This document shows, in pieces, positions 11,736-21,515 of a stretch of DNA of 64,000 bases. The DNA comes from Amoebophrya sp. A120 (Eukaryota > Sar > Dinophyceae > Syndiniales > Amoebophryaceae), in NCBI GenBank assembly GCA_905178155.1, contig CAJINV010000008.1, positions 2,857,303 to 2,921,302 on the forward strand, written 5' to 3'. The translations under genes were made by a program, and so were the position numbers. How positions within the stretch are numbered: the first letter of the stretch is position 1; the number at the start of each line of letters is the position of its first letter. The notes under the pieces are model-generated. The model worked only from the letters and a program-made list of their open reading frames with translations, ran no database searches and was not told the origin of the DNA.

Positions 11736-13011
11736 AAGACGAGGAGCTGGACGACGACCAGCGGCTACTTCGACAATTTTGATCCACCGCTCAGAACACG
11801 ACAGGAATTTGTCGTCCTTTTTGGGATGTGTCACGACGATTCATGTGACAGAAGCGATTCGACTGACTTTTTTGTAAATTTTTATCCAAATCCTCCACCA
11901 GCTCTTCTCAACTGGACAGCAAAACAAGTTAAAATATCACTTGCAAAAACTGATAGAATTTGAAACCAGCAGCTCGCTGCGTGAACCTCATCCGATAAGG
12001 AGCTGATGCTTGCGATATGGAGATTACGGCAGAGACAGACCCTGCCGAAGCAGCAGAGGTAAAGCTAATCTTTCGCCAGAAACTAAATTTTTAATTTTTT
12101 TCAGAACCTCAAGAAGATGAAAAATTCATACTAGAAAGACGGATCGTTGTGCAAGCAGTGATTAGACCTGTGGATGACTCCATCGCTAAAGGTGCCTTGC
12201 TTTTCTCATACATCAGACGTGCCCTTCGACGCACTGTAATTTTTTTGTATCGGCAGTCAGGTCGTGTTTTTTATTTTTTCACACTTGACTGAATTCCGAT
12301 GCTGCAACTGCGACCCTGTTATACAACCATACGAGCCGTCGGAGACGATTTCTCCCAAATAAAATCAATTTGAATGAACACTGCCAGAATGATCGTATTC
12401 TACCGCCATCGCTCGTGCGAGCGTCGGTGCGATTTGTAATCCTTCGGACAAACACGCATATGCTGTGTGCGATTTTTTTCGCTGGGTGAAGCAGCTCAAA
12501 TCAATAACTAACCACCCGCTGACTTATTTTTTCTTTTCGTTCTGGTAAGAGTTCGAGAAGGCTGAAAAAAATCTTCGTTTGAAGAAAGTGAAGGGCTCGA
12601 GTCGATGAAAAGCACCAACGGGCGCGGGGAACGACTTCCTCAGGTGTATGCGGAAATGAGACGACCAGGAGACGGTGGAGCAAGGTGCTCCATTTTTAAA
12701 CGCGATCTCTGCAAAGGAAAAGGAGTTTGTCTCGGATCAGAGCACGCAGATCAATGTTATTCTTGTTGGCGCGGTGACGACAATACCACAATCACGAGCT
12801 GTGTGATCCGCTTCTTGTGGCCTTTTTTTTTCGCCGGCGTCGACTTTTATTAAAAGACTCCTGAAAGACTGTAGGCGCTCAACAGAGATCGTAACCGGTG
12901 CGACACCAGAGTCAATGCATGTTTGAGTAGTGTTGTTTTATTTCTACCCCTGCTTAGTTTTCTGTAGCACGAGGACTTCTTGGTAGCTTGTCCACCGCTG
13001 TCCTGCGTGCC
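11736..13011. other. Intergenic region
   Basis: AT-rich spacer with T and A tracts. No supported reading frame, RNA gene or element with paired TIRs was seen. 12605-12853 is open for 82 codons but has no recognisable features. Confidence 0.5.
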
Positions 13012-15978
13012 ATGTTTGTGAGTGCTCTTCTGCTGATTGCTGTGTTCTTTTTCCAGGATGAGTGCCTCTGCATTAAGGTGGGTGCGACGATCGCAGCGAA
13101 GCCGTTCCTCTCTCTACCGGAGTTGCAGAGGACGAGGCAAACGTGCCGGCTATCCCATGGGTGCTTTGGTGCCGGACCGCTGCCTCCAGCGGCGTTTGAC
13201 GAGCGGGTGGGGGAAAGCGGCAAGCAGGCTGGTTTTTTGGGAGGCACGCTGCAGCCGCCGCCGCACGCTCGTGGGGATGATAGCAACTCTTCAGCGGTGT
13301 TTCTGCAACGCGCCGACGCTGGCTCTGTGCAGCTAGCAGCAGCAAGACCCCGCGAAGATGCAGGAGCAAGCGAGGGGCCGCAGGATGGCTACTTCGGCGG
13401 CACGACTCAAGACCTAATCGGGGATGATTTCGCATCGGAAGTAAGGTTACCACCCGTGGAAGTTGCGGTGGATCGTGCGAAAGTTGGTGTTTCCGGGTCA
13501 CGTCCACGGAATTATAAAGAAGGTAGCGCTTATTTCCACGTTCCAGCTCCTCTAGACGACGACTGGGATGTTGATCCCGACCAGCTGGAGGAACAGGCTT
13601 CTACCTACGCCAGTACAGCATATTGTTCCCCCGCGACGCAAACTGCCTCGCCTTTATCGACGGATCATGCAAAACTGTCTCCCACCCACGACGATCGCTA
13701 CAGCTTCGGCCTGGCGACGCTGCTGCCCGAGCCGACTGCACAGCCTGACACGACAGAGGGCAGCCCAGTATTTGGATCTGCGGCCGCAGCGACGCCGTCA
13801 CGTGAAGTCGACACAAGTGCTGGCATGTCGAAGAATGGGAGACGAATTACGGTGCCCGCGAGCGACCAAAGTTCGTTTTTCGAGGCGGTAATTTCTGCAG
13901 AACAAGCACACAGTACGTCTACCGGCCGAAGGCTACCACTGCAACCTTCCGCCCAATTCCAGCCGTTCCAGTTTAGGCCTGACTCGCGGAAGGAGTCCAT
14001 TGTTGCACCATCCGTTCGGCATGCCAAGGAAAAACTCAGCGGGACGATGAAAGGCGAGGCGGCGTTCGCAATGCAAAAAGCGTCATCGCCGTCGGGTCGG
14101 GAGCCAGGCAATAGACTGCAAGGCGCGGTAGAGCGTCGCGGGACGTCGGCCGGGGACGCGTCTGTGGGAACTGCTTTCTTCACCAGACCAGACCACGCGG
14201 AGAGCAGCCCCATACAAGAGTTGCGTGCAACGAGACCACCAAAGTCAATGGATCCGTGCGCCAGGCTGCTGCGGGATCGGATCCTCGAGCCTGGAGAGAA
14301 TGATGATCGAGTCGTAGCTCCTCATGACGATGCTGCTGGTGCTGGCGCTTCTTGCCGGAAAATGGAGCAGCAGAAGTACCCCCTCTGCGCGCTCTTATTC
14401 GATTTGCTGGAGCCTGTCGGGATCAACCCAAGATCAGCTGCTTTCAGTGCGCCGCGCGCGGGTAAAATTGAAGAGGCTGAGAGTTGTGCGGGCATTTTCC
14501 GTGGCGGGTGTGCTGTTGATGGGAATTTGTCGGAAGGAACAAACCTTCAGCGAACTAGCAGCTCCAGTTCTTCCTCAGGCGCGTCTACTGCTGCAAGTAG
14601 TTCGGCACAACAACCTGGCGGGAGCGAAAGCAGAAGCGGTTTCACCTCACAAGCTGGCAATGTTGTCGCAGCTAGTACCACGAGGACCCCGGCGGTTCCG
14701 TGTTACGAGTGGATGCTGCAACAAGCAGGGACCCACGGCCTGCTAGCACAGGAAGCGCGAAAATCCGACGCGCGCAAAGCCCGAGCCCGGGAAACCAGAG
14801 TCACAGATTTGCGTTCCTGTCTCGCGCCACCGCCGGCAAAGTTGGTGCGCGCCACCTGCTGCCCGATTGAGCAAGCTCGGTTCCTGTCTGCGCTTTACCG
14901 CCCGTTCAACGAGGTTCTACCGATTTACAGTGGGTCTGGGAGGGCACAACAACCAAGCGGCGCAGCAGGACGGGCAGCAGTACTGGTCCCCACAGATCAT
15001 AATTCTGGCGCGAGTAAAGCGGAGGAAACATCATTGGGCGAAACGCCTGTAGAAAGTCTGTCCTCTTCAACATCTGCGATCGCCACGTTTCTCAAGGTGT
15101 TACTCCTTTCCGACAAGGTGTCGCGAATCCTTGCGCTGGAGGAGGACGGTGATGATTCCGGACCACCTGCTTCAAGACCCCCATCTACGTCTCAGGCGCG
15201 CTGCCTCAGAGGAAGCACAGACAACAAAGTGTGGAAGACGTTTCCGCGCCTGCTGCGCAAAAACCACGGCCCCGGGCAACACAAGGGGCGACAGGGACGA
15301 AAGGTGAAGAAGTTTCTGGTGTACTTCTTCTCCGAAACACAAAAAGCACCAGGGAAAGCAAACCAGACCGCATCTTCTCGAGGGGGCGGGGGTGATACCA
15401 CTGCACCTTATGCCGTAGCGCCTTTGCTGGATCAGCTGGCGGGGCCGCTGGGGCAGATAGCACATCACATGCTGGGGGGCGACGAGGTCGGAAGACCTAC
15501 TGCTAGTAGTTCTACCTCTGGTCCACCTTGTTCTGGTGCGGGTCCCGTCGATGAATTAGGCTTCGGCCTCTACTTCGAGCAAGATATTGGCTGTGCTCCT
15601 GCCGGAAAGGCGACAGGAATGGCAGCAGAAAAAGACGATATATCGTCCCGTAGTTGCTGCAAAGCCGGATCAGCGGGAGCGTCCGATGTAGCTGTATTTT
15701 TGCACGACGAAGCGGGCCACGTCGTGCATGCGGGTGAAAATAAGGAAATAAAGTCCGGCGACGACCAGGAGCAGTCGCCCTGCGTGCGCGCGGTTCTCTG
15801 CAACGTACGTGCCTACCAGGTTCCGGTAATGCTTCCTTTGTTGGAGCAGCTGCGCCGCGCTGCGGCCTTCCCAGACCAGGTCGAGCGGGAACTGCAGACG
15901 GAGTGCAGTCTGGCCACCGTGGAGGAAAGCGTCCTGCTGCACTTGAGTAGAATGCTGCACTGCAGTCCGGAATCGTGA
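13012..15978 (+). CDS. Large secreted or membrane-anchored low-complexity protein, unknown function
   Basis: One uninterrupted frame of 988 codons. The ATG at 13012 was chosen because it starts a signal peptide or signal anchor (MFVSALLLIAVFFFQDECLC); the open frame extends upstream only from a TTG codon. The rest is rich in Ser, Ala, Pro and Gly with polar low-complexity runs, as in LQRTSSSSSSSGASTAASSS near residue 520. Cysteines are scattered and paired in places (CAGIFRGGCAV, RSCCKAGSAG). A basic segment, LRKNHGPGQHKGRQGRKVKK, lies near residue 760. No catalytic motif or known domain is recognised. It is the only long gene in the window with no introner. Entry to the secretory pathway is inferred from the N-terminus. 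Confidence 0.65.
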   Translation: MFVSALLLIAVFFFQDECLCIKVGATIAAKPFLSLPELQRTRQTCRLSHGCFGAGPLPPAAFDERVGESGKQAGFLGGTLQPPPHARGDDSNSSAVFLQRADAGSVQLAAARPREDAGASEGPQDGYFGGTTQDLIGDDFASEVRLPPVEVAVDRAKVGVSGSRPRNYKEGSAYFHVPAPLDDDWDVDPDQLEEQASTYASTAYCSPATQTASPLSTDHAKLSPTHDDRYSFGLATLLPEPTAQPDTTEGSPVFGSAAAATPSREVDTSAGMSKNGRRITVPASDQSSFFEAVISAEQAHSTSTGRRLPLQPSAQFQPFQFRPDSRKESIVAPSVRHAKEKLSGTMKGEAAFAMQKASSPSGREPGNRLQGAVERRGTSAGDASVGTAFFTRPDHAESSPIQELRATRPPKSMDPCARLLRDRILEPGENDDRVVAPHDDAAGAGASCRKMEQQKYPLCALLFDLLEPVGINPRSAAFSAPRAGKIEEAESCAGIFRGGCAVDGNLSEGTNLQRTSSSSSSSGASTAASSSAQQPGGSESRSGFTSQAGNVVAASTTRTPAVPCYEWMLQQAGTHGLLAQEARKSDARKARARETRVTDLRSCLAPPPAKLVRATCCPIEQARFLSALYRPFNEVLPIYSGSGRAQQPSGAAGRAAVLVPTDHNSGASKAEETSLGETPVESLSSSTSAIATFLKVLLLSDKVSRILALEEDGDDSGPPASRPPSTSQARCLRGSTDNKVWKTFPRLLRKNHGPGQHKGRQGRKVKKFLVYFFSETQKAPGKANQTASSRGGGGDTTAPYAVAPLLDQLAGPLGQIAHHMLGGDEVGRPTASSSTSGPPCSGAGPVDELGFGLYFEQDIGCAPAGKATGMAAEKDDISSRSCCKAGSAGASDVAVFLHDEAGHVVHAGENKEIKSGDDQEQSPCVRAVLCNVRAYQVPVMLPLLEQLRRAAAFPDQVERELQTECSLATVEESVLLHLSRMLHCSPES

Positions 15979-18073
15979 AGGAAGCAACGGGAAAGGACGC
16001 TCGCCTGGTACGGTTGTTTGGAGCTGCAGCACCTGCGAACCATCGTCGCAGAGAGGAAACCAAGAAACCCTGGTTTGGGGCAGTGTTTCGTTTTGACATC
16101 AGGGGTTTCTCATCGATGGCGCATTGATTTTCGGAAATAAACCGTGCAATCACGAAAGAGTCGCAGTTATATTATGCTACATGAGACGAAGCGGAGATGG
16201 TGCATCCCTCCGGGTTTGGAACATGGTCTTGGTGACAGTGGTGCGTGGCGGTTTTTTCTGCTTTGCAGCCCAACGTCTGGGCTGTGTCCTCCTCGGCAAC
16301 AACCTTTTTGAATAATTTAGCTTTTTTAGAAAAAATGTTTCGTCCGTCCAAATGCAAAGTTTTTTTGAGCAGGTAAGAAGTTACGATTGACCTCCCGCAC
16401 TTCGTTCATACGTTTGTGGAAATGGGAGAAATGCTTTGCGCGAGGACGCAGACGTGTTTGTGAGGGCCGTAGGGACACTAGTAATTGGTGTTGTTTTTAC
16501 TTCTACGTTCCTACATACAAGCCAGGTAGTTGCCTCGGGTTTTTTTCATTTGTTTCCCAAATGAACTCCTACGCGATCTTCAGCTGATGTACGACTGCTT
16601 GCACCCTCTCCCCCTTCTCACCACCATACCATCGACATGCAACAGCTGCTCTTCAACATGCCTCATGTTACGGCGATTTCGGAGACAGCGGCCGAAATCT
16701 CACCTGCAACTCCACTCCCCGCCCGACCAGCTCAACTACCGACTCAACTGCCCGCACACCGCAACCCTATTCCCGACGGTACGGTGGACACGTACGCTAC
16801 GACACCTTCCTCGCGTCCCTCTTTGCAGTGCCATCGGTTTTTCGGACCCCAGCGCAGCAGTCACCAATTTTGTGCCGATTTCCATCTCCGCAGACACAGG
16901 CGGGCCCTTGCCCTACTAATTTTAGCCCGAAGCTGCTGCTACTTAGTTTGTGCTTCCAGTAGGGAAGTTCTCTGTGCTCTTTATCCTTGCAGCGTGATCT
17001 GAATGTTGATGGAAATGCATCACAAATGCGGTACTCCGGCGAAGCCGCGCGGCAATGAAGATCTTCGATGAAGTGACTGCTCTACCCGGAAGGAAGAAAA
17101 AAATAGTCCTAAAAAATTTAGCTTATGCGATCAACAGGCTCGAAGATTCGTCTCCGGAAGTCAATTTCAGCACGCCTTCCATTAAGTCCCCTAGGGTCTG
17201 GTCTTCTAATCCAGGCGGTACAAAACATTTCGTGCTTGGCTTCTAAACGAGTTTCCTTGCCTCTCGGCGGTAGTCCGTCTAATAAATAGTCCCCAGTTCT
17301 AGGTGGCGCCGCTTGTGGCTGTCACGAGGTGACTCGCACCTCCCCGGAGTGAGAGAAGGTTCGTTACCGGGTTTCAGTACCTTCCGTCTGGCCTGGGCTC
17401 CTGGTGCTGCAATCACCGTTAGGAGTATAAGAATTAAGAACATAAGCCATTGACCACTGGGTCGCTGTGGCGAAGCGTCTGCGCGCACCATCAGAAGTGC
17501 GTTGACGTGCCTTGCTTTTCTCTCGTGCACCATCAGAAGTGCACTGAATCGCGAGCGTATGCTATGCTATGCTATGTTGCTGTTGCAGCTTGTCTGTATA
17601 TCGGCTTTACAACTTTTTCTTTTTGTGGAAATGAAACAACCACGGAAGTCGAGTACTCTGTGGCATTATGGTACTGCGTTTCTACAACGAACTGTCCCTC
17701 TGAGAAATAAGCATCACGTGGCAACGTAGACGATGCGGCGCATTGCTTCGTAGTCTCTTGCATGCTCGGTGACACCGCACTCGCAGACGTAGGCACGGCA
17801 GCATGCTTCCCGAGTAAGAGCGACCGCAAGGTTCCTGCTCCAGCGAGGTTCCTGCTTCCTGCTGCGGCGAGGCCCACATTGGAAATTGCGACGCTCAACA
17901 CGCCGTCCAGTGTTTTGCCGTTGCAGTCAAATGAACACTATGACCAGCTGCGTGGTGTCTTGTTGTACAACTGAACAAGTGATGCAGTAGTTGTCCTCCT
18001 CTTCCTGATTCAGTTCTAGTGAGGAGCAGCAAAGCCAGCTTCCTGCTAGGTCTTCTTACCCGACGGGCAATCG
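15979..18073. other. Intergenic region
   Basis: About 2.1 kb without a supportable gene. Open frames up to about 130 codons (for example 16530-16919) are proline- and serine-rich without consistent features. A short GCTAT repeat lies near 17560-17575. No tRNA- or rRNA-like sequence was recognised. Confidence 0.45.
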
Positions 18074-20824
18074 ATGACGGACCAGCATCGTGCCCGCTTT
18101 CTTGCCGCGGAAAAGCAGGATGGTGTGCGGTTTTCCTGGAACATTTGGCCGTCGAGTCGCATCGACGCCACGCGCATTGTCATGCCGCTCGCGTGTCTGT
18201 ACACGCCGCTGAAGAAAACGGACCAGCTGCGGGTTGTGAATTACGACCCGCTGAACTGTCGGAAGTGCGGAGCTGTGATCAATCCGTACGCCGTTCTGGA
18301 CTACCGGCGGAAAACCTGGCGCTGCTGCTTCTGCGACAGCGAGAACGCGTTCCCGGGTTTCTACGCCGAGCGGTTGTCAGAGCAAAGTCTCCCCCTGGAG
18401 TGCCAACTCTCCACCATCGAGTACATTCTCCCGAACCAGAGGTCCAATCCGCCGTTGTTTCTCTTTGTCCTGGACCGCGCGTTGAACAATGCGGAGGACG
18501 AGCTGGAGTTCGAAAAGGCGAAGGACGCGCTGCAGGAGGTGTTCACGTTGCTGCCGCCGACCGCGCTCGTCGGCTTTATCACGTTCGGGCACCTCGTCCA
18601 GGTGTTCGAACTCCGTTTCGAGGACCTGCCGAAAAGCTACGCCTTCAGCGGGGCGAAGCCCTACACCGCGGCGCAGGTCAGTCGGCAGCTGTTCCTGCGG
18701 CGCGACTACTACGGCAGCACCTCGGGCGGGTACGGTGGTCACAACAGCAGCGGGCAAAATGATCGCTTTGCATCTTCTTCGAGCGCCGGGGTGGGCGGGG
18801 GCCCAACGACGACAACTTATTCCACTCCCGACAGCCGATTCGTGGCGCCGGCGCAGGAGTGCGACTTCATTTTCCGGTCGATTCTGGACGATTTGACCCC
18901 GGACCGCTTTCCCCGCGACGGGCCGTCCGCGCGCGTGAACCGTTGTACCGGCGCCGCCATTTCCGTCGCGGTTTCGCTGGCCGAGAATTTGTCCGCGCTG
19001 GTCTGTGGCACGCGGATCGTGCTGCTCACCTCCGGCCCCTGCACGGTGGGCCCCGGGCAGGTGGTGGTGAAAAACAAAGCGGAGTGTCTGCGCTCCTGGC
19101 ACGACATCCAGAAGAACAACACCAACGCCCAGCCCTGCAAGGCCGCGACCCGGTTCTACGCCGAGGAGCTGGCCCCGCGGTGCGCCCGCGACGGCATCGC
19201 CCTCGACCTTTTCGCGTGCTCCCTGGACCAGGTGGGGATTTTGGAGATGCGGTCTTTGTGCGAAACCACGGGGGGGATGCTGGTGATGAGCGACGCGTTC
19301 TCCATGCACGTCTTCCGTGACAGTTTCCTGCGGATGTTCATTAACCTGGACCCGGCCTCGAACGCGGAAGTTCATCGGAATTCCGGCCGCAACGCGCGGA
19401 TCACCTGCACCGCCTCCAAGCAGGTCAAGCTCGCGGGGGTCGTCGGTGGCTGCAAGTCGCTGCAAAAGAGGCACGCGTGCGTCTCGGAGATGGAGGAGAT
19501 TGGGGAGGCGCAGACGAACGAGTGGGCGGCGGCCGTGCTGGACGAGGACAGCAGCTTTTGCTTTTTTCTCGACAAGACACTGAACGAAGCATCGGAGCAG
19601 ATAGAGGTCCCGCACCAAGGAGGAGCCGGGACAAATTTTCAAGTCGGCTACCTCCAATTCCGCACCTTTTACACCGACCTGCAGCAGCAGAAGCGCGTGC
19701 GCGTCACGACTCTCGCGCGGGGGTTTGCGGACCCCAGCCTGTCGGACATCGCCACCGGCTTCGACGACGAGGCGGCCACGGTGGTGCTGGCCAGGTACGC
19801 GGTGTCGCTCTTGGACCAAACCGCGTTTTACGGGGAAACGGATGAAATTCTGCGAAAGATCGACCGGATCCTGATCCGCTTGATGTCGCGGTTCGCGCAG
19901 TACAACAAACACGAGTTTGAATCCTTCCAGCTGCCCGAGGAGTTCACCAGCTTCCCGCAGTTTGTCTACAACCTCCGCCGGTCCGCGTTTCTGAATTTCT
20001 TCAACTGTTCCCCCGACGAAACCGCCTTCTACCGGGCGCAGCTCCGCCAGCAAACCTGCCAGAACAGCCTGCTGATGATCCAGCCCACGCTGGTTTCCTA
20101 CGGCTTCGATTGTCTGTACGGCCGCAGTGTGCTGCTCGACTCGACCAGTCTCGACAAAAAGGTGATCCTGCTCCTCGACACCTTTTTCCATGTCGTCCTG
20201 TGGCGGGGCGAAACGATTCAGCAGTGGTTCGAGGCGAAGTACCACGAGATGCTGCCGGAGTACCAGAACTTCAAAGACTTACTAGAACAGCCAGCCCGGG
20301 ATATCCTAAGTAAAAACGTACCCACACCAGAGTCAGGATGGGGATTTTGCAACACAAACCTAGGAGTTTTGTGAGTCACGCATGACAAGTTGCGCTATGC
20401 AGTGTAGTGCAGGTTAGCAAGTGCAGCCGCATCACAGATTTATCTGCTCATCCTGTTCACAGCATCACAAATTCCAAAACACGACTGGAAATGGCTCTCA
20501 TGGGGATGCGCATTACAAGTCTTCCTGTCTTTGCATATCTGCATTTACAACTCTGGCGTGGGTACGTTTTTACTCAGGATACGGGACGCGCTCCTGCTGC
20601 TGAAGCAGCGCCCCCTGGTCCCGAAGTTTGTCCAAACCTACGCGAACGGGAGTCAGGCCCGGTTTCTGGTGAACCGCGTAAACCCTTCGTCCGCCTCCGG
20701 GGCGGGCGGCGCGGGGATGGGCGGCATCGTACCAGAGCAAGCGACGGTGTTGACCGAGGACGTGGGTATGCGCGGCTTCATGGAAAGTCTGATAAAATAC
20801 TGTGTAGAGTCGGAAGCCTCTTGA
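18074..20824 (+). CDS. SEC23: COPII coat GTPase-activating protein SEC23
   Basis: Exons 18074-20301 and 20587-20824 give 2,466 nt, 821 residues. SEC23 is the inner COPII coat subunit that activates SAR1 GTP hydrolysis and pairs with SEC24 at ER exit sites. The sequence shows the Sec23/24 zinc finger (C62-x2-C65 and C84-x2-C87), the trunk domain with RSNPPLFLFVLD and ALVGFITFG, beta-sandwich and helical domains, a gelsolin-like region near ILLLDTFFHVVLWRGETIQQW, and the C-terminal NGSQARFLVNRVNPS segment in exon 2. A Gly/Ser/Thr-rich loop (about 215-255) is an insertion relative to animal and yeast proteins as I recall them. The intron is a family II introner; without its removal the frame would stop at 20374 and lose the conserved C-terminus. 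Confidence 0.97.
20302..20581. mobile_element. Introner in SEC23, family II, TSD CGGGA
   Basis: 280 bp. Left TIR TATCCTAAGTAAAAACGTAC; right end CGTTTTTACTCAGGATA is its inverse. CGGGA at 20297-20301 and 20582-20586 lies in the same codon phase. Excision joins LLEQPARD to ALLLLKQRPLVPKF, giving exactly the 22-residue spacing I recall for human SEC23. No position within the duplication gives GT-AG. Confidence 0.93.
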
Positions 20825-21515
20825 TCTTCGGGGAGATGAGCTTCATTCAATAGTAAGTACCCTTCCTTGTTCGCGATGTTGCGGTGGAGCACAGAGATGG
20901 TATCTAATGTTATCAGTACAGTGTGTTCGCAGCATGACGACCCACATTTTGCTTCAAACCGTCTGTTGACGGTTTGAAGCAAATAGCAGCAGAAAAGGTT
21001 CCACACCTGTCTTGATTTGTTACAATGAGAAAGTATTCTTCCTCGGGTCTCAAATTTGTTTGAATTGCCGCTCCAGATGAAAATAATTCAAATTCTCCAG
21101 TACCACCACCATTCCAGTAGACAGCAAATCATTGCATTGGAGAAAGTGAATGCATGGTTCTCTAAGTAGATTTTTTATCCTTGACATGACTCCGTTTTTG
21201 CGAAAGCTGGATCGCTTTTTTTAGCGTTTCTGTGCCGGAAAATCATCCTTTAGTATCTCCTTCACGACTACAGAATTTAATACAGTCGACACTTTTATTT
21301 TTTGACCACCACACGCACACGCGCAGGCTACCACGCTGCACTAGGGACCATACTGTTACGGACTTTTTGGCACGTTTACAACACACATTGATCATTCCAT
21401 TTGTGCTGGAACAGTTAGCTCGCGCGTCTTGACAGCGAAAGCAGCCTTAATATCGGCGGAAAGCTCATACATTCCTATTTTTTATACATCGGAAGAAAGG
21501 CGGAGCAAAAAAACC
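20825..21515. other. Intergenic region between SEC23 and the PDI-like gene
   Basis: About 690 bp. It contains the perfect hairpin at 20948-20983; otherwise AT-rich sequence with no supported gene. Confidence 0.5.
20948..20983. other. Perfect 16-bp hairpin with TGTT loop
   Basis: TTTGCTTCAAACCGTC is followed by TGTT and its exact reverse complement. It lies 124 bp after the SEC23 stop codon, so it may be in the 3' UTR or just beyond. It does not match any introner TIR seen in the window. Role unknown. Confidence 0.85.

Noticed and set aside
18377-20245. A 622-codon open frame on the minus strand across SEC23
   Set aside because: It is the antisense shadow of a GC-rich, strongly conserved gene; its translation is Arg/Val/Leu-rich with no domain, whereas the + strand product is unmistakably SEC23.
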